The notes: generated from the sequence alone by a model not told the origin. Shown: positions 8,791 through 17,237, counted from the stretch's first letter. The stretch is 34,828 nucleotides of DNA from RGIG1995 sp045126815 (GCA_045126815.1 JBGVPD010000021.1:1-34828); one strand, 5' to 3'. Made by a program: numbers and translations.

Positions 8791-8893
8791 AAAATAATTC
8801 AACTTTGGGGAGAAAACAAATAAACTTTTGTACATAATAGAAGTGTGAGTCTACCAAAGAAGACGTTTGCGCAAAAAAAGGAATATTGTGTAT

Positions 8894-10168
8894 ATGGAAA
8901 ACTTGTTTGAAAAAACTTATATGTGTATAGACCTAAAATCATTTTTTGCTTCTGTTGAGTGTGTCGAAAGAGGGCTTGACCCTATGACGACACGCCTTGT
9001 TGTTGCCGATACCGAAAGAAGCAAAACCACAATATGTCTTGCAGTAACCCCCGCTATGAAAAAAATGGGGGTAAAAAACCGTTGCCGTCTATACGAGATA
9101 CCCCGTAATATTGATTTTATACAAGCACCTCCAAGAATGAAAAAATATATCGAATACTCGGCAGAAGTATATGGGGTATACTTAAAATACATTTCAAAAG
9201 ACGATATACACGTTTATTCCATCGACGAGGTTTTTATTGACCTTACAAAATATCTCCCCTTATACAAAATGTCAGCTTTAGAACTAGGCGAAACGATAAG
9301 GCGCGACGTCTTAAAAACAACGGGCATACCTGCAGCCTTCGGTATCGGCACTAATCTTTACCTTGCAAAGATCGCTCTTGACATTACAGCCAAAAAAAGC
9401 GCTGACTTTATCGGTGTATTAGACGAAGAGACGTACAGAAAAACACTGTGGGACCATAAACCCATTACTGATTTCTGGCATATCGGCAAAGGTATCGCCT
9501 CCCGTCTTGCCGAATACGGAATATACACGATGCGCGACTTGGCGCACTACCCCGAAGAAACTTTATATAAAAAACTGGGAATTGACGCTGAAATATATAT
9601 CGATCACGCTTGGGGCAGAGAATGTACGACCATTGAAGATATAAAAAACTATAAAGGACGTACCCACTCATACGGAAGTTCGCAGATATTACCCAAAAGC
9701 TACACTTTTGACCAAGGACTTCTTATCGCCAAGGAAATGGCGGAAAAACTGTGTATGGACCTTTTTGATAAAGATCTGACCGCACGTTCGTTAACCTTTG
9801 AAGTTGTATACGATGGGATCGAGCGCGAACATGATAGATCGACCTATAAATTTAAAACCCCTACCAATTTACTAAAAGACATTTCCGAGGGAACAAAAAA
9901 GGCATACTTTGATGCTGTCAAAAAAGATAAAGGCGTCAGAAAAATAAGTATTACATTTAACAACGTTGAAAAGCAGGTGTGCGAACAGCTTGATTTCTTC
10001 TCCGACCAAAACGAAAAAGAGAGAGAAAACAAAAGAATGAAAACTATAAACGGAATTAGGCGAAAATACGGCAAAAACTCTATTTTAAAGGGGCGCGACC
10101 TTGAAAGTTTTGCAACGGCAAAAGAAAGAAATATGCAAATAGGAGGACATAAATCAGGTGAGGTGTGA
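8894..10168 (+). CDS. Y-family DNA polymerase (UvrX/UmuC type)
   Basis: Translesion DNA polymerase that copies past damaged bases. The palm motifs are visible: CIDLKSFFASVEC near the N-terminus, with the first catalytic Asp, and YSIDEVFIDLT with the catalytic Asp-Glu. The helix-hairpin-helix region (FWHIGKGIASRLAEYGI) and a C-terminal little-finger domain follow, ending in a long lysine-rich tail. About 424 residues from ATG 8894. The frame opens at TTG 8867; AAAGGA at 8877-8882 favours GTG 8888 (5-nt spacing) or ATG 8894 (11-nt). Length and pairing with a YolD-like gene match the UvrX/YqjW-type polymerases of Firmicutes and their phages rather than housekeeping DinB. The overlap with the next gene shows an operon. 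Confidence 0.93.
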   Translation: MENLFEKTYMCIDLKSFFASVECVERGLDPMTTRLVVADTERSKTTICLAVTPAMKKMGVKNRCRLYEIPRNIDFIQAPPRMKKYIEYSAEVYGVYLKYISKDDIHVYSIDEVFIDLTKYLPLYKMSALELGETIRRDVLKTTGIPAAFGIGTNLYLAKIALDITAKKSADFIGVLDEETYRKTLWDHKPITDFWHIGKGIASRLAEYGIYTMRDLAHYPEETLYKKLGIDAEIYIDHAWGRECTTIEDIKNYKGRTHSYGSSQILPKSYTFDQGLLIAKEMAEKLCMDLFDKDLTARSLTFEVVYDGIEREHDRSTYKFKTPTNLLKDISEGTKKAYFDAVKKDKGVRKISITFNNVEKQVCEQLDFFSDQNEKERENKRMKTINGIRRKYGKNSILKGRDLESFATAKERNMQIGGHKSGEV

Positions 10169-10478
10169 CAGAGCGAAGATATTTTCTCCCTTTTCTCCCT
10201 TAAAGGGACTCGAAGAGGCATACAGAGAAAAAGAAAGAACGATATATCCCAAAGCCGAACTTCTGACCGATAGAGAGGAAGAGCTTAACTTTAAATTAAA
10301 CAACATACAAAACGGGGATACGATTGAAATAACCCATTACACAAACGGCGCTTATAGAAAGAAAGTGGGGAGAGTATCAACCATTCTTCCCGCGCAAAGA
10401 ATTATTATAGTAGAAACTCCTATAAACTTTAGCGATATCTACGATATAGAAATCCTATATCCATATAAACCCAATTAA
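10158..10478 (+). CDS. YolD-like protein
   Basis: A 106-residue protein of the YolD type, the usual small partner encoded directly after UvrX-like polymerases. Visible pattern: an N-terminal FSPLKGLEEAYREKE helix, then a beta-rich domain with GDTIEITHYTNGAYRKKVGRV and a C-terminal strand region. It starts at GTG 10158 with AGGAGG at 10141-10146 (11-nt spacing) and overlaps the polymerase by 11 nt, so the two are co-translated. Its biochemical role is not established; the pairing implies a role in polymerase action or control. A weak hairpin (aacct/aggtt, 10478-10492) follows. Confidence 0.85.
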   Translation: MRCDRAKIFSPFSPLKGLEEAYREKERTIYPKAELLTDREEELNFKLNNIQNGDTIEITHYTNGAYRKKVGRVSTILPAQRIIIVETPINFSDIYDIEILYPYKPN

Positions 10479-10499
10479 CCTGATAAGGTTGTTTTAAAT

Positions 10500-10730
10500 G
10501 ATGTAGCCCTCTCCGCCCCCTATCTCAACGCCCCGTATCAAATACGGTTTTCGCCAATAAAATTGTCTTAAAAATCACTTTCCCTCCTAACTCGTAGGGG
10601 GCGACGTCCTCGACGCCCCGTTTTATAAACAATTTATACTTTTTTCATATTTTAACATGGTAGGGGACGGCGCCTTCGACGTCCCGTAATAATATACTTT
10701 TCACCAATAATATTGGAATAAAAATAACTT
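10500..10730 (-). repeat. GC-rich hairpin modules and CCAATATTATTGG motif
   Basis: Three module types seen elsewhere are strung together: gtagggggcgacgtcctcgacgcccc (about 10595-10620), a similar taggggacgg...cgacgtccc block (about 10661-10686) and a CCAATAATATTGG (about 10697-10709). No coding sequence is visible. They continue directly into copy C. Confidence 0.75.
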
Positions 10731-11116
10731 ACCTTACTTACTTTTTATGTTACTTTCTTGCTGCGACAAGAAAGTAACCAAAGAAGTCGCCAAAAGGGAG
10801 AGGGGTTGCGATTCCCCCCTCCCTTTGATCCCTTCTCCTAAACGCTTTGTTTCACTGCATCGTACATAAATATAAGATTTCTTATCTGTTTAGGTCGGGT
10901 TATGCTCACACAAGACGGGAAATACACTGTCGGGGGGATTGTTTTTTGTTTGCGTAAAATTTATGTTTTATTTAAGACGGTTTATTTGGTGTGTAATTGA
11001 TGTTTATTTAAGATGGTTTGAAACGTAAAGAATATGTTTTAACGGGACGTCGAGGTAGGGGTTCCCCGAACCGCACGTAGTAAGGTTTGGGGGTTCTCGT
11101 GGGCGCCGTCCCCTAC
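10731..11116 (+). repeat. Composite intergenic repeat, copy C
   Basis: Same orientation and nearly the same sequence as copy A, with the 30-bp hairpin at 10749-10778. It ends in the cgtcgaggtaggggttccccgaa... module at 11043-11116. The reading frame present in copies A and E is altered after the purine-rich tract. Confidence 0.85.
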
Positions 11117-11154
11117 AAGTTAAGATATTTAAAAATCATAAATCGTTTGTTATT

Positions 11155-11460
11155 ACGGGGCGTCGAGGTAGGTGTTCCCCGAGCGAATGAAATGAGGTTT
11201 GGGGGTTCTCGAGGGGAGGAGGAAATCGGAATCCTCCTCCCCCTTGGCGACTTCTTTGGTTACTTTCTTGTCGCAGCAAGAAAGTAACATAAAAGAAAGT
11301 AAGTAAGGTTATTTTTATTCCAATATTGTTAGTAAAAAGCGTATATAATACGGGGCGTCGAGGACGTCGCCCCCTACGAGTTAGAAGGGTAAGTGATTTT
11401 ATCCCAATATTATTGGCGAAAATCGTTTATAAAACGGACGACCATTGGTCGCCTCTACAA
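11155..11460 (-). repeat. Composite intergenic repeat, copy D (partial)
   Basis: Hairpin at 11259-11288, in inverted orientation relative to copy C about 500 bp away. It lacks the conserved 90-bp block between the purine-rich tract and the cgtcgaggtagg module, and instead joins that module (11157-11215) directly. It is followed by CCAATATTGTTAG (about 11319), a cgtcgaggacgtcgccccctac hairpin module and CCAATATTATTGG (about 11404). Confidence 0.8.
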
Positions 11461-11495
11461 GTTAAGATGTGAAAAAACATAAATAATTTATAAAA

Positions 11496-11523
11496 AAAGG
11501 GAGGACGTAATGTCCTCCTTTTC
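11496..11523 (-). terminator. Terminator of the Leu-T-box operon
   Basis: aaggGAGGAC and GTCCTCctt arms are separated by 4-5 nt. On the minus strand a run of seven T follows. Confidence 0.88.
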
Positions 11524-11530
11524 TTAAACA

Positions 11531-12352
11531 TTATTTAATGTTAAACAACTTCTTTGCGTTTTCCGAGAAGATCTTTCTGTTTTCTTCTTCGGTAAGACCG
11601 ATCTTCAAAAACCTTTCTACTTCTTCAACAGGATTCCACATCGGGTAATCTGTGCCGAATAACACTTTGTCTACCCCGTATCTGTGTATAATCTTTTTTG
11701 CCACATCCGGTGTTATGTAGGGCAAACTTGACGAACAGTCAACGTAAAGGTTAGGCAATTTTGCCAACTTTTCGGACGCTTCTTCCCACACCGACCAGCC
11801 GCCGAAATGTGCACCTATAACCGTTAATCCCGTATATATCTCCATAACGGGTAAAAGTCTGTTAGAATTTGAGAAGTCGTATCTGTAATCCCCCGTATGC
11901 ATTAATATCGGTAAATTAAACTTCTCACAAAGCTCATATATCTTAAGACATCTGTAGTCGTCAATCTTAAACTGCTGAATATCGGGGTGGAGTTTTACCC
12001 CCTTAAGCCCTCTTTCCATCAGATGCTCAATGTCTCCCAATATATCCTCGCTGTCAGGGTGGAGTGTTCCCAATCCCGTAAACTTGCCGTTACCGTTCGC
12101 CACACTCTCTGCAATAAACTCATTAATTTTCTGCACTTGATGAGGTGTAGTCGCCACCGACTGCACAATATAGTGGTCGATTCCGGCTTTATCCCCCACT
12201 TCGAGCAAATTATCAATAGTTCCCTCTCCAAAAGAGTGCACACCGTAGAAATTATCGGTTCCGCCGACAGCTCTCGATGCAATCTTCTCGGGGTATATAT
12301 GACAATGCGAATCTATTACGTAATATTTGTTGCTGATCATCGCATAACTCAC
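11531..12352 (-). CDS. Amidohydrolase-2 family protein
   Basis: A metal-dependent TIM-barrel hydrolase or decarboxylase of the ACMSD-like amidohydrolase_2 family, 273 residues. Motifs in order: IDSHCHIYP (metal His-x-His), GVKLHPD (mid-barrel), PILMHTGDY (metal His), VIGAHFGGW and LFGTDYPMW with the catalytic Asp. The GTG at 12352 overlaps the stop of the upstream fusion gene (GTGA), and an in-frame ATG lies at 12340; either could be used. As the last gene of the Leu-T-box operon it likely acts on the same metabolite as the acyl-CoA synthetase, but the substrate is unknown. All metal ligands look intact, so it should be an active enzyme. Confidence 0.85.
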   Translation of the reverse strand: MSYAMISNKYYVIDSHCHIYPEKIASRAVGGTDNFYGVHSFGEGTIDNLLEVGDKAGIDHYIVQSVATTPHQVQKINEFIAESVANGNGKFTGLGTLHPDSEDILGDIEHLMERGLKGVKLHPDIQQFKIDDYRCLKIYELCEKFNLPILMHTGDYRYDFSNSNRLLPVMEIYTGLTVIGAHFGGWSVWEEASEKLAKLPNLYVDCSSSLPYITPDVAKKIIHRYGVDKVLFGTDYPMWNPVEEVERFLKIGLTEEENRKIFSENAKKLFNIK

Positions 12353-14847
12353 TTTCCTAAACTCTTAAGTTTTTCAACAGCATTTTCGCGCATTTTGTAT
12401 TTCTGTATTTTTCCTGCCGCATTCATCGGGAAAGAGTCAACAAAATCAATATATCTCGGAACTTTATGTCTTGCCATGTGGTCAGAAATATATTTTTTCA
12501 TTTCCTCTTCAGTCATCTCTTCTCCCTCTTTAAGTATGATACAAGCCATAATCTCCTCACCGTACTTCTCATCGGGTACGCCTATAACCTGCACGTCACT
12601 TACTTTGGGACAAGTATATATAAATTCTTCAATTTCTTTAGGATAGATATTTTCTCCGCCTCGGATTATCATATCTTTAAGTCTGCCCGTTATTTTATAG
12701 TTACCGTCGGGGGTACGACACGCAAGGTCTCCCGTATGGAGCCAACCGTCAGCATCGATCGCCGCCGCTGTCGCTCCGGGCATCTTGTAATAACCCTTCA
12801 TTACGTTGTATCCCCTTGCAACGAACTCGCCGTTTTCTCCGTCAGCACAATCTTCTCCCGTGTCGGGATTGATTATCTTACATTCAACGTTGGCAAACGC
12901 CGAACCGACAGTCTCCGTACGCACCTCTATTGAGTCGTAATAACTGCTCATCGTGCATCCGGGGGACGCCTCCGTCTGTCCGTAAACGGATACTATTTCT
13001 TTCATATTCATAACGTCAGCCGCTTTTTTCATAAGATCAGCGGGGCAATTCGAACCTGCCATTATTCCCGTTCTTACGTATGAAAAATCGGTCTTTTCAA
13101 AGTCGGGGTGCTCCATCATAGCAATAAACATAGTTGGCACACCGTTAAACGCTGTAATATGTTCATTATGAACACACGCCAATGCAGGCTTGGGTGAGAA
13201 ATAGGGCAACGGATACATTGTTGCGCCATGCGTTACCGAAGCTGTCATCGAAAGAACCATTCCGAAACAGTGGAACATAGGTACTTGTATCATCATTCTG
13301 TCTGCCGTTGACAGATCCATATGGTCACCGATATACTTTCCGTTATTTATAACGTTGTAATGGGTAAGCATAACACCTTTCGGAAATCCCGTCGTACCTG
13401 ACGTATACTGCATATTGCAAACATCGTCTTTGTCAACCTTTTCAGCCATTCTGTATACTTCTTCAACCGGAACTTCGTCTGCTCTCATCAAGGCTTCGTT
13501 CCACGTCATACAACCTTTTTGTGTAAAGCCCACTGTTATAACATTACGCAAAAAGGGCAGTTTCTTACTGTGAAGCGCTTTCCCTGCCTTCGTATTTTCA
13601 AGCTCGGGGCAAAGTTCTGCCACTATCTGTCCGTAATCGGTATCTTTCGAGCCTTGCGTCATAATAAGCGTATGAGTATCCGACTGACGAAGCAAATACT
13701 CCGCTTCATGTATTTTGTAAGCTGTATTTACCGTTACCAAAACTGCGCCTATTTTTACCGCAGCCCAAAAGCTTATAAACCACTGGGGAACGTTTGATGC
13801 CCAAACTGCAACTTTATCTCCCGCTTTTACCCCCATTGATATAAGAGCTCTGGCAAAGGTGTCAACGTCATCTCTGAATTCACTGTACGTTCTTGTATAG
13901 TCAAGCGTCGTGTATTTAAAGGCATACTGGTCGGGAAAATCCTCAACAAGTCTGTCAAGAACCTGAGGGAAGGTAAGGTCGATCAAGTCGTCTTTTTTCC
14001 AACTAAATCTGCCCGTATGCGTTCTGTTGTAATAGAAATTCTTTTCACCCTTTGACGTGTCGGAAAATTGCTTCATATAGTGAACGAACTGCGCAAATAT
14101 AATTTCCATATCGTCAATCTCAACACACCATTCGGGATCCCAAACAAGAGATATATAGCCGTCGTAGTTAACACTTCTCAAAGAATTCATTATCTCTTTT
14201 ATGGGCAATTCTCCTTCGCCTGCAAGGCAAAACTGTTTTTCGCCGTTATTTATTACAACGTCGTTATAATGAACGTGTTTTATATATGCGCCGAGATTCT
14301 TGATTATGATCTCGGGATCTTTTTCTTCGGTATACGCTTCTGAAAGATTCCACAAAGCGCCCAAACTATCCGATGCAAAGCCTTCAAGAACCGAACGCAA
14401 AACGGACGTATCCTTAAAAAGCCCCGACGTTTCAAGAAGAAGTGTTATTCCTTTTTCTTCTGCTTCTTCCAATACGCCTTTGATAAATTTCCCGGCACAT
14501 TCAATTCCGTCACCTTCATTTTTACGCGATTTAAGGCGTATATAGGGAATGTGAAGAAACTGCGCTATTTCAAAGCATCTTTTAATTTCGTTATATGCCG
14601 ACTCAACTTCTGATTCAACAGAAATATCACTTACTATATCAATACAAGGTATGCAGAGTTTTTTATCGTAAAGCATACGAAGAGTCGATGCCGCAGAATA
14701 ATCCTGAAACGCTCCGTTTCTGTCCGTAAAAAGACTGTTGTTTATGTTATGAAGTTCAATTCCGCCAAACTTTAATGCTTCGGCTATATCACAAAACTCT
14801 TCAAACGAGCTGGAATGCCAACCCTTTGTTGAAAAAGAAAGTTTCAT
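12349..14847 (-). CDS. Fusion: AP-endonuclease-2-like TIM barrel + AMP-forming acyl-CoA synthetase
   Basis: An 832-residue two-domain protein. Residues 1-265 form a sugar-phosphate isomerase/AP-endonuclease-2-type TIM barrel (KLSFSTKGWHS, GGIELHN, LLLET at 136-140, HVHYND at 191-196, GEGELP at 210-215). The usual D-x-x-H metal motif reads N-L-S-E at 167-170, so metal binding may be changed. Residues about 285-830 are an acyl-CoA synthetase: P-loop YTSGTTGFPKG at 481-491, VYGQTEAS, the GWLHTGD hinge block, GRLKDMIIRGGENIYP and the C-terminal catalytic Lys at about 813. It would activate a carboxylic acid with ATP and CoA; the Leu T-box suggests isovalerate (inference). SD GGAGG lies before ATG 14847, 25 bp after the LeuA-like gene. 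It overlaps the amidohydrolase start. Confidence 0.88.
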   Translation of the reverse strand: MKLSFSTKGWHSSSFEEFCDIAEALKFGGIELHNINNSLFTDRNGAFQDYSAASTLRMLYDKKLCIPCIDIVSDISVESEVESAYNEIKRCFEIAQFLHIPYIRLKSRKNEGDGIECAGKFIKGVLEEAEEKGITLLLETSGLFKDTSVLRSVLEGFASDSLGALWNLSEAYTEEKDPEIIIKNLGAYIKHVHYNDVVINNGEKQFCLAGEGELPIKEIMNSLRSVNYDGYISLVWDPEWCVEIDDMEIIFAQFVHYMKQFSDTSKGEKNFYYNRTHTGRFSWKKDDLIDLTFPQVLDRLVEDFPDQYAFKYTTLDYTRTYSEFRDDVDTFARALISMGVKAGDKVAVWASNVPQWFISFWAAVKIGAVLVTVNTAYKIHEAEYLLRQSDTHTLIMTQGSKDTDYGQIVAELCPELENTKAGKALHSKKLPFLRNVITVGFTQKGCMTWNEALMRADEVPVEEVYRMAEKVDKDDVCNMQYTSGTTGFPKGVMLTHYNVINNGKYIGDHMDLSTADRMMIQVPMFHCFGMVLSMTASVTHGATMYPLPYFSPKPALACVHNEHITAFNGVPTMFIAMMEHPDFEKTDFSYVRTGIMAGSNCPADLMKKAADVMNMKEIVSVYGQTEASPGCTMSSYYDSIEVRTETVGSAFANVECKIINPDTGEDCADGENGEFVARGYNVMKGYYKMPGATAAAIDADGWLHTGDLACRTPDGNYKITGRLKDMIIRGGENIYPKEIEEFIYTCPKVSDVQVIGVPDEKYGEEIMACIILKEGEEMTEEEMKKYISDHMARHKVPRYIDFVDSFPMNAAGKIQKYKMRENAVEKLKSLGK

Positions 14848-14872
14848 TTTTGTTTACCTCCGAGAAAAGCAC

Positions 14873-16255
14873 TTAATTATTGTGCTCTTCGTATACTATC
14901 TTGTTTACCGCACTGATATATGCACGAATACTTGCACCTATAATGTCGGTGGAAATTCCGTTACCGGAATAAAGCTTACCGTCATAACGAAGCTTTACTA
15001 AGGCGTTACCGACAGCTTCTTTACCCTCGGTAACCGACTGGATCTGAAAATCGTCGAGCTCGTATCTGTGACCTATTATCTGCTCGATAGCAACAAATGC
15101 AGCGTCAATAGGTCCGTCTCCGATAGCAATACCCTGCAAAAACTTACCGTCTCGGCTCAAGGTTATCTGGGCAGACGCGCTTATAATATTTCCGTTATTG
15201 ATAACGTAATTCTCAAGCTTATATGAATCGGGTACCTGCAAAGCTACGGTAGCAACAATGGCATCAAGTTCTTTTGCGCCGACAGCTTTCTTCGTAGCAA
15301 CTCTGCACACTTCCTCATGAACCTTTTTGTTATCCTCATCAGAAAGGTCAAAGCCTAATTTTGCAACGGCTGCCGCTACGGCTGTTATGTCATCCTTCGT
15401 ATCAAGTCTTATTCCGATCTCTTCAACGGAACTGCTTGATATTACCTTTTCATTTTTTGTGCCCTCTGTTATCCAAGTAACCTGACCTATAATACGGTGA
15501 AGCTCGGTATAGCTTATGTTTGCGCAAAATCCGTAATTATCTCCGCAGTTTTTCACCATACCCGCAAACGCTTCAAAGGGAACTCCGTCTCCGCCGATAG
15601 TGGTCTTTACCAAAGATACACCGTTTCTTACAGCCATAATTGCCGATGCGTTTGCAAGTCCGTTCTTGTTTGAAATATCAACGCCGACACAAACGTTTGC
15701 AATATTCGCAATTCTTTCTCCAAAGAGAGCAAAATCATCAGGCAGCATTCCCGCCGCACTATCGCATACGGATACTGTTTTTGCCCCCGCTTCAACTGCA
15801 GTCTTTATTAACTTTTCCAAAAAGTCTTCTTCGGCTCTTGTTGCGTCAAAAGCACAGAATTCAACGTCAGAACAACCCCTTACTGCCTTTTCTACAGCGT
15901 ATTTTACCCATTCTATCATCTTGTCGGGCTTTTTGTGCATAAAATATTCCATTCCGACGGGAGAAGAAGGAACTTCAATTCTTATTCTTCCTTTTTTGGC
16001 AACACTTAAAGCCGCCACAGCATCGTCAATACTCTGCTCGGAGCTTCCTGCCGCAACAGATATAATGCTGTTTTTCACAAAAGAGGAAGCCGTACGCACC
16101 AACAAGATATCGGTTCTCGCGCTTTTAATTTCGGGCAGTTCGATTATATCGCACTTTAGTCTTTCAAGCTGTCTTATTATTTCAAGCTTTTCTTTGAAAC
16201 TAAAAGTTTTATCCTCTCTGCAAAGTGTTTTGTCTGCAATTCTTATCTGTTTCAT
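14873..16255 (-). CDS. LeuA-like protein with degraded active site and intact regulatory domain
   Basis: A 460-residue homologue of 2-isopropylmalate/citramalate/homocitrate synthases. Residues 1-270 follow the HMGL-like TIM barrel and about 335-455 the LeuA allosteric dimer domain (IGDGPIDAAFVAIEQ, TEGKEAVGNALVKL, GNGISTDIIGASIRAYI). Key catalytic residues are gone: the RDGEQ motif reads C-R-E-D-K at 12-16, and the metal-binding H-x-H-N-D reads D-I-S-N-K at 193-197, while the following GLANA is kept. It therefore probably cannot do the acetyl-CoA condensation and may be a leucine-sensing or scaffold protein, or have a new activity. ATG 16255 has AAAGGG 7 nt upstream. First gene after the Leu T-box leader. 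Confidence 0.85.
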   Translation of the reverse strand: MKQIRIADKTLCREDKTFSFKEKLEIIRQLERLKCDIIELPEIKSARTDILLVRTASSFVKNSIISVAAGSSEQSIDDAVAALSVAKKGRIRIEVPSSPVGMEYFMHKKPDKMIEWVKYAVEKAVRGCSDVEFCAFDATRAEEDFLEKLIKTAVEAGAKTVSVCDSAAGMLPDDFALFGERIANIANVCVGVDISNKNGLANASAIMAVRNGVSLVKTTIGGDGVPFEAFAGMVKNCGDNYGFCANISYTELHRIIGQVTWITEGTKNEKVISSSSVEEIGIRLDTKDDITAVAAAVAKLGFDLSDEDNKKVHEEVCRVATKKAVGAKELDAIVATVALQVPDSYKLENYVINNGNIISASAQITLSRDGKFLQGIAIGDGPIDAAFVAIEQIIGHRYELDDFQIQSVTEGKEAVGNALVKLRYDGKLYSGNGISTDIIGASIRAYISAVNKIVYEEHNN

Positions 16256-16308
16256 TTTCTAACCCTTTCCGAAACGTAATTTTATCTCAGTACTAAAAAA
16301 TAAAAAAT

Positions 16309-16563
16309 CCCGAAGCCATATACTGACTTCAGGGACGAAATTATCGCGGTACCACCCTGTTTACCGTTAAATAAACGGTCAACTCTTTTAGACTCTGTCA
16401 AGCCTTTTGCCATGATAACGGGACATTCCGTAGCCACTTACTTTTTTTCTGCGGCTCTGCTCAGGAACGAGACTTCCCTGATCCTTTCACACCGTCTCGC
16501 ACCAACCGACAGCTCTCTTAAGTGAAGCACAGATGGGAATAATTCCTTCTTTGCATTTAAATA
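16309..16563 (-). ncRNA. T-box leader, specifier read as CTC (Leu)
   Basis: tRNA-sensing leader that allows read-through when the cognate tRNA is uncharged. The T-box AGGGTGGTACCGCGA is at 16344-16358 on the minus strand; its TGGT fits tRNAs with discriminator A, as leucine tRNAs have. A terminator hairpin (about 16309-16336) with a T-run follows, then the LeuA-like gene. Stem I folds by hand: AGGAA/TTCCT basal helix, TTCCC/GGGAA helix, CTTCAC/GTGAAAG and a distal CTGTC/GACGG stem with the AGAGAG and GGTTGGTG elements. The 3' side of the internal loop reads GT-CTC-G just before TTCCTGAGC, placing the specifier CTC at 16469-16471. The class is certain; the codon call is by eye. Confidence 0.92.
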
Positions 16564-16569
16564 TGCTAT

Positions 16570-16598
16570 AGTATATCATTACAATTTAAAATTGTCAA
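16570..16598 (-). promoter_or_regulatory. Promoter of the Leu-T-box operon
   Basis: TTGACA (16593-16598), 17-nt spacer, TATACT (16570-16575). It lies downstream of the lipoprotein terminator. Confidence 0.88.
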
Positions 16599-16631
16599 GT
16601 CTTTTTTCTATTATATACCTAATAATAATTT

Positions 16632-16661
16632 AAGGCGCTGTTTTATAATAAACAACGCCTT
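16632..16661 (-). terminator. Terminator of the TKTPET lipoprotein gene
   Basis: AAGGCG/CGCCTT outer pairs are extended by TGTTT/AAACA across a one-base mismatch. The minus-strand continuation is AAATTATTATT, so the T-run is poor but the stem is strong. Confidence 0.65.
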
Positions 16662-16674
16662 TTATACTATTTAA

Positions 16675-17226
16675 TTAAACGTTGGGCAACTGAATGGGAG
16701 TTCTGTCACTAAAGGGGAACGTCACTGCATTCGTTGTTTCGGGAGTCTTTGTTGTTTCCGGTGTCTTTGTTGTTTCGGGTGTCTTTGTTGTTTCCGGTGT
16801 CTTTGTTGTCTCCGGTGTCTTCGTTGTCTCCGGTGTCTTTGTTGTCTCCGGTGTCTTTGTTGTCTCCGGTGTTTTTGTCGTTTCGGGAGTCTTCGTTGTT
16901 TCCGGTGTCTTTGTTGTTTCGGGAGTCTTCGTTGTATCAGATGAGTTTGTTGTTCCCGTAGGCTCATCGCCACCGGTTTCGGAAGTATCCGTTGTGACGT
17001 TGTTTTCAGTTGTTACATCATCTTCGTCGGTATCTTCGGGCAAATCATAGATATCATCCCAACCGCCTTGAGGTCTTGTTGTTTCGGGAGTCTTTGTCGT
17101 GTCTTCTACTGTGACATCCTGTGTGTTTTTGTCTTTATCATTATTTTTATCATTTTTGTCTTTTCCGCCGCACGCCGTCAATAAAAGCGCAATAGAAACC
17201 ATAAGTAAAACTAATAATTTTTTCAT
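16675..17226 (-). CDS. Lipoprotein with TKTPET tandem repeats
   Basis: A 183-residue secreted lipoprotein. The signal peptide MKKLLVLLMVSIALLLTAC ends in an LTAC lipobox, so Cys19 would be lipidated. The mature protein begins with a Lys/Asp/Asn-rich stretch, continues with an acidic Asp/Glu/Thr-rich segment, then about eleven TKTPET hexapeptide repeats, and ends in TPIQLPNV. It has no enzymatic domain and looks like a disordered, possibly glycosylated cell-wall spacer or stalk. The DNA repeat (18 bp) could change copy number by slippage. An SD-like GGAGG lies 28 nt before the start, separated from it by a perfect small hairpin (17238-17252). Own promoter and terminator. Confidence 0.88.
   Translation of the reverse strand: MKKLLVLLMVSIALLLTACGGKDKNDKNNDKDKNTQDVTVEDTTKTPETTRPQGGWDDIYDLPEDTDEDDVTTENNVTTDTSETGGDEPTGTTNSSDTTKTPETTKTPETTKTPETTKTPETTKTPETTKTPETTKTPETTKTPETTKTPETTKTPETTKTPETTNAVTFPFSDRTPIQLPNV
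16741..16938 (-). repeat. Eleven tandem 18-bp units coding TKTPET
   Basis: Units begin every 18 bp from 16741, with synonymous third-position differences (TCC/TCG, TTT/TTC), so the array is not freshly duplicated. A lone related unit lies at 17086-17103 near the N-terminus. The units are in frame and coding, not a CRISPR array. Confidence 0.93.
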
Positions 17227-17237
17227 AAATGCAAACC

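Noticed and set aside
8648..8893. SOS (LexA) box upstream of the Y-family polymerase
   Set aside because: No GAAC-N4-GTTC or near match is visible; only a weak promoter can be proposed.
11087..11287. 66-codon plus-strand frame in copy D
   Set aside because: Made entirely of repeat modules, with no SD and no resemblance to a protein.
14873..16255. Calling the first gene of the Leu unit a functional 2-isopropylmalate synthase (leuA)
   Set aside because: The metal-binding His-x-His and the RDGEQ motif are both missing.
15600..16262. Long plus-strand frame (220 codons) opposite the LeuA-like gene
   Set aside because: The minus-strand frame matches a known family over its full length and has an SD and leader; the antisense frame shows no domain.
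16741..16938. Regular 18-bp repeats as a possible CRISPR-like array
   Set aside because: Units are contiguous with no spacers and keep a coding frame.
16694..17050. Plus-strand 118-codon frame with FVVSGV repeats over the lipoprotein gene
   Set aside because: It is the complement of the TKTPET repeat; the minus-strand frame has a signal peptide, lipobox, promoter and terminator, and the plus-strand frame has none.
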